Source: Rhynchopus euleeides
Taxonomy: Eukaryota > Euglenozoa > Diplonemea > Diplonemida > Diplonemidae
Assembly: GCA_963210315.1 (NCBI GenBank)
Contig: OY723266.1
Location: 1,240,001-1,304,000 of the forward strand
DNA: 64,000 nucleotides
Direction of reading: 5' to 3'
Shown here: in pieces, positions 42,568 to 50,848 of the stretch
Position numbering within the stretch: the stretch's first letter is position 1
Layout of the letters: each line of letters opens with the position of its first letter
Program-made: the position numbers and the translations under genes
Notes under the pieces: generated by a model
Database searches by the model: none
What the model saw: only the letters and a program-made list of their open reading frames with translations
Told to the model about the DNA's origin: nothing

Positions 42568-44331
42568 ATGCAGAGCAGCGCGTGCCGCCCGTGGCGGATG
42601 CTAGTCGGTGTGGCGGTGGCGGCGTGGTGTGGCACCTTTGCGCATGGGTCAGGTATCCTCGCAGAGCTGAGTGTGGAGGAGAAGCGGGCAGTGCTGGACG
42701 CGCACAACGCACAGCGAAGGTTGTGGGCGAAGGGCGGGCAGGGCCTGAGTGGTGGTCACCCTGTTTCTAGCGGGCTCGGGGCGATGTACTGGGATGCCGG
42801 GCTGGAGGCGATGGCGAAGAAGCGGGCGGCACACTGCTACTACGGCCACTTCGGCGGATCGGGTATGATCAGAAAGGACTACGCGAATGTGAGGAGCCAG
42901 CTGTCGTACAGACCGACATCGCCGATCACCGCAGGGGAGAACATCGCGGTTTATAAGACCCACGGCAAGGATTTCCTGGAGTCAGCGAACAAAACAACGT
43001 ATCTGACAAACGCTGTGAGCGGGTGGGTGCGTGAGGGGCAGCTGTACGACTGGCAGCGGAACATCTGCTATGCGGACACATGCGGGCACTGGAGCCAGGT
43101 GGTGTCCAGGTTCACGCGCTACATCGGCTGTGCGGTATCTGCCTGCGAGGACGGGATCGGGGGTGCACCTTCCCAGTGGGGTTCGGGGGCAGTAGTGCAC
43201 TGCAACTACTGGCCTCCGATGGACCCATCGGACTACCCGTATGTGGACGGGGAGCGGGACCTTTTTGCCTCCTGGTGCCTCGGGTGCGCGTGGTGGGACT
43301 CCGAGCACTGCGACGACTACCTGTGTGCGGGGGGGATCAACCCGCTGTGGTTCTGGAGCGACCGCAAAAACGATACCGTGGCGCAGTGCGACGACGGGCT
43401 GGGGCGCACAGTGCCGTACTGCCCTGCACCCACTGCGGCCCCAGCGCCGACGCCCAACACTGCGACACCTGCACCAGCGCCCAACACCGCAACACCTGCA
43501 CCCCCGACTACCGCGGCGCCCAGCACCGCAACACCTGCACCACCCGCGACAGCAGTGCCCAACACCGCGACACCTGCCCCCCCGACTACCGCGGCGCCCA
43601 GCACCGCAACACCTGCACCACCCGCGACAGCAGTGCCCAACACCGCGACACCTGCCCCCCCGACTACCGCGGCGCCCAGCACCGCAACACCTGCACCACC
43701 CGCGACAGCAGTGCCCAACACCGCAACACCTGCCCCCCCGACTACCGCGGCGCCCAGCACCGCAACACCTGCACCACCCGCGACAGCAGTGCCCAGCCCT
43801 GCGACACCTGTACCTCCCCCTGTTGTGACCCCCACACCCGTCGACCCGGCGCACACTGCATGCCCACAGGCGGCGCGGGTTGTGTCATTCCAGTCCGCCA
43901 GCACGTTTGACCAAAACGCGCCGCTGACGTTTGGAGGGGACTTCCGTGTGAGAGCCCGTGTTCTGATCAACAGCTACACCAACTATGGGCGTGTGTTTGA
44001 CTTTGGGAACGGGCCTCGGAGCGACAACGTGCTTGTCACACAGCACGGGCGGACCGGCACGACGTCGATGCACGTGTTTGTGGGATCCCGTTCGCAGTAC
44101 ATCAAGTGCGACACGCAGGCACCTCTGGGGCGCCCCTTTGCCCTGGAGGCGTCTCTGCTCAACGGACACGCGGTGATGTATGTGGACGGTGCTCTGTGTG
44201 CACAGGGGCCCGTCACTGCACCGCTTGCCGTGTCGCGGAGCGGGAACCTCATCGGGCAGAGCCACTGGTCACATGACGGCCCGCTGGACGGGGAGGTGAC
44301 CTCGTTTGAGCTGGACACGTGTGAGGCGTGA
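42568..44331 (+). CDS. Secreted CAP-domain protein with long Thr/Ala/Pro linker and LamG-like domain (paralogue 2)
   Basis: The 587-aa product is a close paralogue of the protein at 39095. The first 54 residues (signal peptide and start of the CAP domain, AHNAQRR) are identical, and the C-terminal domain differs at few positions. The rest of the CAP domain is more diverged, with RPTSPITAGENIAV and GGAPSQWGSGAVVHCNYW. The linker (about 300-430) has about nine repeat units against five in paralogue 1, mostly alternating APPTTAAPSTATP and APPATAVPNTATP. Unequal exchange within the linker explains the length difference. The strong 5' and 3' identity could mean recent duplication or gene conversion. 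Both genes share the same upstream ACCACGCAG acceptor-like site. Confidence 0.85.
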   Translation: MQSSACRPWRMLVGVAVAAWCGTFAHGSGILAELSVEEKRAVLDAHNAQRRLWAKGGQGLSGGHPVSSGLGAMYWDAGLEAMAKKRAAHCYYGHFGGSGMIRKDYANVRSQLSYRPTSPITAGENIAVYKTHGKDFLESANKTTYLTNAVSGWVREGQLYDWQRNICYADTCGHWSQVVSRFTRYIGCAVSACEDGIGGAPSQWGSGAVVHCNYWPPMDPSDYPYVDGERDLFASWCLGCAWWDSEHCDDYLCAGGINPLWFWSDRKNDTVAQCDDGLGRTVPYCPAPTAAPAPTPNTATPAPAPNTATPAPPTTAAPSTATPAPPATAVPNTATPAPPTTAAPSTATPAPPATAVPNTATPAPPTTAAPSTATPAPPATAVPNTATPAPPTTAAPSTATPAPPATAVPSPATPVPPPVVTPTPVDPAHTACPQAARVVSFQSASTFDQNAPLTFGGDFRVRARVLINSYTNYGRVFDFGNGPRSDNVLVTQHGRTGTTSMHVFVGSRSQYIKCDTQAPLGRPFALEASLLNGHAVMYVDGALCAQGPVTAPLAVSRSGNLIGQSHWSHDGPLDGEVTSFELDTCEA

Positions 44332-45276
44332 GGCAGCAGGTCATCCCAGTTGTGTGCACTGGGAACGGGAACAGGAATCAGGCACTGCTGCTGTGCGTGC
44401 GCCAAGTGTCATGCTCTGCTCGATACACCTCGAGTCGGGGCAGGGACCCAGGGCAGCACGTGCGGCTGAATATCATACTTTATACGGAATGGGGTGGGGT
44501 CACTCTCAAGCCTCAAATGCAGAAAGTGCAGAAATGTCAGTGGAGAAACGACAGAGCCTGGCTGACATGACCGAACTCAAGATGTATGACTTTCCCTGCA
44601 ATGGAAAGGAAACTTGAGGTCAAAGCTGTTGTTGCGCTTATTGCAAGAGCAGCCCGAGGTGTGTGTGGTGTGCGTGGTGTGCATGTCCCTCTGGAGGAGG
44701 AGGCAAATCGCAGAAACGTTCATTTTTTCCACACACAACACACACGTTCAGCTTTTTTGCTTCGTGTAGGTTGCACCGAGCGAACTCTGATGGCACCACC
44801 ACTGGGACACACGCATACCCCCCCACACGCACACACAAGTGGGTCATGAGCCCCGCAGGCTCCAACACACTCCATTAATCGGCCAGAAGAGAGACGTGGT
44901 CAGAACACATCTTGACGCGATTCTGGCATACTGCACGCACAGCGAGCGGTGCATCGACACCCCCTGGTTTGTTTTTGTAACCTCGTGCAATCGAGGAGGA
45001 GGAAATGGAACACAAGGTCAGCAGGTCCGATTGTTATTGTCAAGGCGTCACTAGGAAGTGACACACTGCAGAGCCACATCTCATATCATCACAGGTCGAG
45101 GTGTGTGCGGTTCGCCACAACCTCTTCCCCTTCCCATAGCCGTTTTTACTGACGGCATGTCTGCTGCGTTCCATTTCCATTTCCATTTCATTTTGTTTGT
45201 TTTCTTCCCCGCCCCTCCCTCCCGATTTGCTTCTCTCCGGTACCTGCTTCCACACCTGTTGTTCTGGCTGTACCAG

Positions 45277-45495
45277 TTACGAGCGACGAGTCATAGCGAA
45301 GTCGCGAAGTAACGAAGGAAATCGTACGACAGAAGCTTTATAAGGATCGCACCGTCATGCCACTCCACAGGGGCTTCCACAGCCTCTGACACAGGGGTGT
45401 GCGCTCAATGAAAAGTAGCCCGGAGCTGCCTTTTTTGCAGTTGTTGGGCAGGGTGTATATCTTATGATAGCGAAATGACTACGGTTTTTTTGCAT
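45277..45495 (+). repeat. TTACGAGCGACG module, copy 3
   Basis: It runs from TTACGAGCGACGAGTC through CGTACGACAGAAGCTTTATA to ATAGCGAAATGACTACGG and six T. It is the counterpart of 41650 in the duplicated flank. Confidence 0.8.
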
Positions 45496-45993
45496 CCCAC
45501 AGGCGGTCTGTTTGCTACGGCAGCCTCTCACCACCACATCGGTGCGAGTCGCTGCTGTCCCTGTTCTGCCCGCGGCGATCCATACGGCTATAAGCCCACG
45601 CTCTTATATTTGTCCTTTGCGGCACAGGTGTGCTCTGATCTGAGCACCTGCTCCGCCTGCACTCTCGCCGGTCTCTCGTCAGCGCTGGTGCCCTGTGCTA
45701 CGTCACAACGCACAGTGCAGTTGAAACATTTGGCCGGTTAAAAGAACTTTCTGTGTCCATCCATGCCGGCGTCAGCCACGCGGCGGAATTCCGCCAGGCT
45801 GGCCCACTGGGCGGGCTGTTGTTACCCCCTCCTCACGTGTGGATTTTTAATACCGTAGAACAATCAATTCTACATTCTACTCTTTACCCCTGCCCCTCCT
45901 TGTTCTTGTGTGTGGTGGAAAGCGACGGCACAAAAAGAAAGCAGAAGCAACAGCGCGGATAACAAATCCCAGCGCAGTGCCAAAATTTACTCG

Positions 45994-46110
45994 TTACGAG
46001 CGGCGACATCGTGAAGTGACGGAGGAAATCGTACGGCTTGAAGCTTGAGGATGACTACCTTGATGCCACTTTTTCAGGGTTCTTTGAGGCAGCAAGGACG
46101 CGGTCAACAT
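45994..46110 (+). repeat. TTACGAGCGACG module, partial copy 4
   Basis: It has TTACGAGCGGCGACATCG and CGTACGGCTTGAAGCTTGAGG, then the TTCTTTGAGGCAGCAAG block also seen at 42363. The later part with the T run is absent. Confidence 0.7.
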
Positions 46111-46177
46111 AATGTTGTATGGTGCCCCCACAGTCACCCGACACCCTCCCTGCAGGCATGCTGTGTGTGATGCCATC

Positions 46178-47599
46178 ATGGCATGCCACTACACAGAGGA
46201 CGATCCCCGCCCCTCGGTGGTCTGCGTGATCCCCCCACCGGCACCCTACCGTGCATCGGACCCCTGGGGGTCGCCCCACTCGGGCAGCTCCTCGGGGCAC
46301 TTCTCCGGGTCCTCCGCCTGCTGCGACGCGACATACCCATACCCTGTTGGCACAGCCACCGCCTCGCCGCAACCACGCGAGTGGCACCACCCCCAACGGC
46401 AACACCCACAGCACCCCCACCATGCCTGGCAGGCGACGGAGGACGACAACTCTCCGTCAGGCCAACCTCTGCTTGATGAGTCATCATTTGCCCTGCCGGG
46501 GCGTGTTGCATCCGCTGCAGCGAGGCACCGCCAACATGATCCCCAACGCCCTGTCTTGTCGAGGCGGGGCAGTGCAGCCGCTGAAGACCTCATCGGAGGC
46601 GTTGTCGCAGTCGCCTCCCGCAGCAGCAGCGCGCTCCTCCCCGCCGCGCCTCTCCTGCAGCAGCAGCAGCAGCAGCGTTTTGACGGCGGGGGCTACACCC
46701 TGCCCGACCCGGATGTGGCGGATGTGTGTGGGGATCAGACTTGGGAGGTGCAGCGCAGCGAGCATGGCTATGGCACCGGGTCGCCCCCCCGGGTGTTGGG
46801 GGATCTGCGGCACCTCGAGGCGCGGCAGGGGGCTATCGAGGAGAAGGCGCGCGCCATAGCCGACTCGGTCCAGCGCCTCTCGGAGCTGCTGCTGGCGGGG
46901 CAGCAGCACCAACAGCACCAACACCACCACCACCGCCACAGCCTAGAAGAGGGTGCAGGTGTGGTGCCCACCGCAGGTGGTGGTGGTAGGGCACACCTCG
47001 ACAGCTATGCACTCTTCTCCCCAGAGAAGCCTCCAGAGCAGACCCGCCAAGGCAGGGGTCTCAGGGCGGGGTGGCGCAGGCGTGGCGCGGTGCCGCACTC
47101 CACGGGAGGTGGGGAGGGGCGGTGGTCACCCCCACCCCCGGTCTTCCCCTGTCGAGCGTCGGGTTCGCCGCCTGTGCCGGTGTGTCAGAGCTGGCGTGGG
47201 GGTGGTGGTGGTGGTGGCGGATGTCCTGTGGGAGCCTCGTCGCGTCTGCTGGAGAGCGTGCCCCCCCTCAGGGATGCGGAGGCGGAAAAGCTGGAGTACG
47301 TCAAGCGGCTGACCTTCGGGGGGGTGGAGGAAGGGGGAGGAGGTGGTGATGGAGGCGGGCGGCGCGCCAGCCGCAGCAGCACCCTCACATCCGACAGGGG
47401 GTCCATGACGCGGCTCTGCAGGGGGGAGGTGGGGCCTGATGCCCCTGCAGGGGGCACGGGGCACGATGCGCAGGGAAGGGCCCAGGGTGGCGGTGGGGAG
47501 GCGGAGGTGGCCAGGCAGGTGAGGCTGCGGTCCCCACCCCCTCCGGTGCGGGAGGAGGTTTTGCTGGGCACCCCGCAGCAGGTTGGCGGTGATGAGTAG
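46178..47599 (+). CDS. Low-complexity protein, unknown function
   Basis: From the ATG at 46178 the product would be 473 aa. It is rich in Pro, His, Gln, Gly and Ser, with a poly-Gln run (about 166-172), a short helical or coiled segment HLEARQGAIEEKARAIADSVQRL (about 211-233, 23 residues, given here only as its first and last parts: HLEARQG...ADSVQRL), a Gln/His run, and a Gly-rich C-terminal half. Near the end DAEAEKLEYVKRLTFGG is a second ordered stretch. I recognise no family. The high GC content leaves long frames in other registers, so the boundaries, and possible introns in the Gly-rich half, are uncertain. Confidence 0.42.
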   Translation: MACHYTEDDPRPSVVCVIPPPAPYRASDPWGSPHSGSSSGHFSGSSACCDATYPYPVGTATASPQPREWHHPQRQHPQHPHHAWQATEDDNSPSGQPLLDESSFALPGRVASAAARHRQHDPQRPVLSRRGSAAAEDLIGGVVAVASRSSSALLPAAPLLQQQQQQRFDGGGYTLPDPDVADVCGDQTWEVQRSEHGYGTGSPPRVLGDLRHLEARQGAIEEKARAIADSVQRLSELLLAGQQHQQHQHHHHRHSLEEGAGVVPTAGGGGRAHLDSYALFSPEKPPEQTRQGRGLRAGWRRRGAVPHSTGGGEGRWSPPPPVFPCRASGSPPVPVCQSWRGGGGGGGGCPVGASSRLLESVPPLRDAEAEKLEYVKRLTFGGVEEGGGGGDGGGRRASRSSTLTSDRGSMTRLCRGEVGPDAPAGGTGHDAQGRAQGGGGEAEVARQVRLRSPPPPVREEVLLGTPQQVGGDE

Positions 47600-48020
47600 A
47601 TGTCCCTCATCAGGCCGCGGGGTTGCTTGTTGGGGGGGGATTTTTTTTTTGCCTTCTTCTCCATGATATTCCTGCATCTCACACAACCGTTGTGTGTCTG
47701 TCTGTTTTCCGTGCCGTGTATTTAGAGCTGTGTGTGCGGGGGGTGGGGGGGGGGTGGGGGCCCCGGGTGAGGTGTTTCTGGGATTGGGTGGCTGGGTGGG
47801 GGGAGGGGGGGGGGATTCTCATAGGAAAGTCTTCAAAGATAGATCTCCGCCGTGTTCTTCACTTCCTGGCTGGTGCAATAGAGTTCGGGGTCGGGAGGTT
47901 GGGGGGGGGGAGGGGGAGGGGGGGAGGGGGATACATGATAGAGCGGCAATAGTGGACCGACCTGCCAAGCCTATGATGCATGACCCTAAGCTGCCCCAAC
48001 ACTGCCCCCCCCCCCCCCCC
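47600..48020. other. G-rich spacer ending in a C tract
   Basis: No gene was recognised. A 16-base C run (48005-48020) directly abuts the end of the hAT element. Confidence 0.4.
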
Positions 48021-48528
48021 TAGGCATACAGTGCAAACGATAATTATTATCGCACATATACCAGATACGATAATTTTCGGAAAATTATCGCATACGATAA
48101 TTTATTATCGCATACGATAATCCATTATCGTATGATGCGATAATCCCATTATCGTATACGAACGGATACGATAATTATTATCGTATATTATCGCATACGA
48201 TAATCCCATTATCGTATGTTATCGCATACGATAATAATTATCGTATCCGGTCGTATACGATAATGGGATTATCGTATGCGATACTTACTGGGTTGCACTA
48301 TTCTTGAACACCACTGCCCTCGTCAGATTCCTTCACATACTCGTCCGTCATCAGGATTCATCGCCCCCCCCCCCCCCCCCCCCAGTCCCTTCAACACCCT
48401 CGATGTCATCAGACATCGAGACAGAATTCGTCATCGCCCCCCCCCCACCCGCCCACCGAACAGCACAGGAACCACATCACGGACAGACGACCTGGCACGC
48501 CGCCCCCCCCCCCCCCCCATCCCCCCTT

Positions 48529-50352
48529 CTAAATGATATCCATCTCAGTCTCGGATTCGTCCTCCTCAGAGGAATCATCAGAGACATAGTCCCTTTCGAG
48601 GGCTTCTGCGAACCGGTTGCTCTTGTCGAAGTAGCCGAGGAGGTCGCCGTTCCGCTGCAAGAACAGACGATCCGCGTAGGTCTTCGTCGAGATGTTCGAC
48701 CCCCGCTTGGACTTGCGGGACTCTGCCGTCGAAAACACACTGTCGACCTGTGTGACCGACACAGGCGTGCGGAGCCAAGCCACCACATGTGGCGCCAGGA
48801 TGGGGAACAGCTTCCTCCCCTTCTCCAGCCAGAACGCAATCGGGGTGTCGGTCTGCAGGGATTCGGCAGGGGCATTGAGGTACTGTGTGAACTCCGCCCA
48901 GCACTCGTCGTCAGCAAGGGCATGGAAATCCACGGCCCACACCAGCTGGTTTGTGATGTCGGGGAAGTCGTCGAAGTCAGCCATCAGCACGGTTTCCGGG
49001 TCGAAGATGAGCGCCATCTCGAACCTCGCCTTCGACGGCCAAGACTCCCAGGCATCCTTCAGCAAGGTGCGGATAGGAGCAGGATAATTCGTTGCAGCAT
49101 CATGCATCCTCTCCGCCCCCTGTGCCTGAAACTTCTTCCAACGGTGCCGGCGCGACTTGCACCCGAAGAACTGCGACACCAGCGTGCAGAAGGCATACGC
49201 CCGGGGGTATGACTGGCGCACTGCTCGCTTCAACGCTGCGTTGAGGTGGTGGCCCAGGCAGTAGATGCCCTCCTCCTTCTTGTCGCCAAACGCCTTGACG
49301 TTCACCGACCCGAAGTCAGCGACAACTGTACTGCGGGTAATGCCGTACAGTTCCCGCACCTCGTCAAGCACATCCCCGACGTCCTCTGCGTTGTGCACCT
49401 CGCCGTCACCACGCACTTTCGACAGGAGGAGCACTCCCCTGCCTCCCACGTAGGCGACGACCGACATGATGGCAAAGCCAAGATGCCGCAGGCCTGTTCC
49501 ATCAACGCCCAACGCCACCGGCCGGCCGGTGATGCAGTCGCGGATCTTCTTCTGGATCTCCGCGACGAACAGCGGGGCCTTGCCCAGCAGCGTCCGGGGC
49601 TTCGGCAGAGGGGTGGTCATCGGCAGCGCAAGGATAGACGCCTGGTGAGGCGTGATCCCCGCAATCACAAGGGCAAGTGCCCATGCCTTTTGAAATGATG
49701 CGGTGGTCGTGGGATCGCTCTTCGTGGTTGAAACACAGGGGGCCGCCTGCACTGGCGCTTCCTTCGATGTGGTCTGGTGCGCCTTCGTGTCGGTCACGTG
49801 TTTCTTTGCCACTGTCGATTCAGCATGCTTTACGACGATGCTACAGAGGTTGCACCACAGGACTTCGTCCGATAATGTCCGGGGGGGGTTTGCATCAAGC
49901 AGCATGGTGCGAGTTTCGAACGGGAGGTCCTCCACCGACTTGATCGTGTAGGCCGCAGCAACTGTGGCGTCGTACCTCGCCAGTTGCTGCAGCCGCTGCC
50001 TGGCTGTTACCAAGGAGATCCTCTTCTTGGCAGCAGCCTCGTCTGCGGCTTCCTCCACCGTTTTTCTGAGTTTTATCGTGTCCAGGCGTTTCTGCGCGCT
50101 CTCCGATTTTCCCGCGGGCTTTGGTGCTGTCTTCTTGGGGGCTGGCTTCTTCGCTGCTGGCTTCTTTGGGGGTGGCTTTTTCACGGCCGCCTTTTTCGCT
50201 GAGGGCTTCTTGTCCTTCCCCCCCGTGACGCGACGGCGTTTCTGGTCCGGCTCGTCCTCATCACTGCCCTCTTCCTCGTCATCGCCGTCATCATCTTCCT
50301 CTGCGTCATCCTCCGTTGTTGTGTCGTCTTTTATCCTACGACGACGAGACAT
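48529..50352 (-). CDS. hAT-family transposase (DUF659-like)
   Basis: The 607-aa product, read from the ATG at 50352, starts with an acidic tail and a Lys/Pro/Ala-rich histone-like stretch (about 45-90) that may bind DNA or direct nuclear import. A BED-like zinc finger follows, with LWCNLC and downstream His. The catalytic core shows VALGVDGTG (first Asp about 281), VVADFGSVNVKAFG (second Asp about 344) and YCLGHHLNAALK (the C-x2-H motif of hAT enzymes, about 364-367). The C-terminal dimerisation region (about 520-580) has WLRTPVSVTQVDSVFS and RLFLQRNGDLL. The frame is intact with no stop or frameshift, so it could be active. The frame is open to 50562, but the acidic start at 50352 is the first with normal composition. 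Confidence 0.85.
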   Translation of the reverse strand: MSRRRRIKDDTTTEDDAEEDDDGDDEEEGSDEDEPDQKRRRVTGGKDKKPSAKKAAVKKPPPKKPAAKKPAPKKTAPKPAGKSESAQKRLDTIKLRKTVEEAADEAAAKKRISLVTARQRLQQLARYDATVAAAYTIKSVEDLPFETRTMLLDANPPRTLSDEVLWCNLCSIVVKHAESTVAKKHVTDTKAHQTTSKEAPVQAAPCVSTTKSDPTTTASFQKAWALALVIAGITPHQASILALPMTTPLPKPRTLLGKAPLFVAEIQKKIRDCITGRPVALGVDGTGLRHLGFAIMSVVAYVGGRGVLLLSKVRGDGEVHNAEDVGDVLDEVRELYGITRSTVVADFGSVNVKAFGDKKEEGIYCLGHHLNAALKRAVRQSYPRAYAFCTLVSQFFGCKSRRHRWKKFQAQGAERMHDAATNYPAPIRTLLKDAWESWPSKARFEMALIFDPETVLMADFDDFPDITNQLVWAVDFHALADDECWAEFTQYLNAPAESLQTDTPIAFWLEKGRKLFPILAPHVVAWLRTPVSVTQVDSVFSTAESRKSKRGSNISTKTYADRLFLQRNGDLLGYFDKSNRFAEALERDYVSDDSSEEDESETEMDII

Positions 50353-50475
50353 TTTTTGATCCCTGGTGTTTCCTGTGGAGGGTGATGGCGATGCAGTCAC
50401 AACATAGCGATAGACACACGGGTCGAGAGCGCACACGCAAATGAGTGTCACGGATGTGCGTGGCAGTATCCTGTA

Positions 50476-50519
50476 ACCTCTCCGCCCCCCTGTGCCTGAA
50501 ACTTCTTCCAACGGTGCCA
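50476..50519 (-). repeat. Stray copy of a piece of the transposase coding sequence
   Basis: The stretch CCTCTCCGCCCCCCTGTGCC and the 24 bases after it match 49108-49149 inside the transposase gene, apart from C-run length and one base. It sits upstream of the gene's start, within the same element. Confidence 0.75.
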
Positions 50520-50848
50520 GCTTCATTGACAGGATGCCCCAGACAGACATAGTGCTGCGCATGTCATGGCACTATGTGTGTTGTGTCTGCCACCCATTTG
50601 TGAGGGACATTCTACACTTCTGAGTGAAGCCCCCCGTCACCAATAATTCAAAGAAGCAAAAATGGCAGCTTCCGGCTCCACTTTTACCACTTTTTCAATG
50701 TGTTCTGGGCTGATTTCTGGTTTTCCGAAAATCTCAAAAAAATTATCGCACCATTATCGTATATTATCGTATACGATAATATACGATAATGGGAGTACGA
50801 TAATAATTATCGTATGCGATAATAATTATCGTTTGCACTGTATGCCTA

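Larger units (their letters stand above)
44332..46177. other. Repeated spacer after the second CAP gene
   Basis: It is a diverged copy of 40712-42400, followed by a further partial copy of the module. No third CAP gene is present. A TGCAG acceptor-like site at 46151-46155 lies 22 nt before the next ATG. Confidence 0.6.
48021..50848. mobile_element. hAT-type DNA transposon, apparently complete
   Basis: Perfect 34-bp inverted ends start TAGGCATACAGTGCAAACG (48021) and finish CGTTTGCACTGTATGCCTA (50848). The outer C run on the left and G run on the right extend the inverted symmetry. Just inside the ends are arrays of ATACGATAAT/ATTATCGTAT palindromes (48050-48285 and 50735-50830). One transposase gene fills the interior on the minus strand. 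If the real tip is CAGTG, the 8 bp outside (TAGGCATA and TATGCCTA) agree at 6 of 8 positions as a direct target duplication; alternatively they belong to the inverted repeat. Confidence 0.85.
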
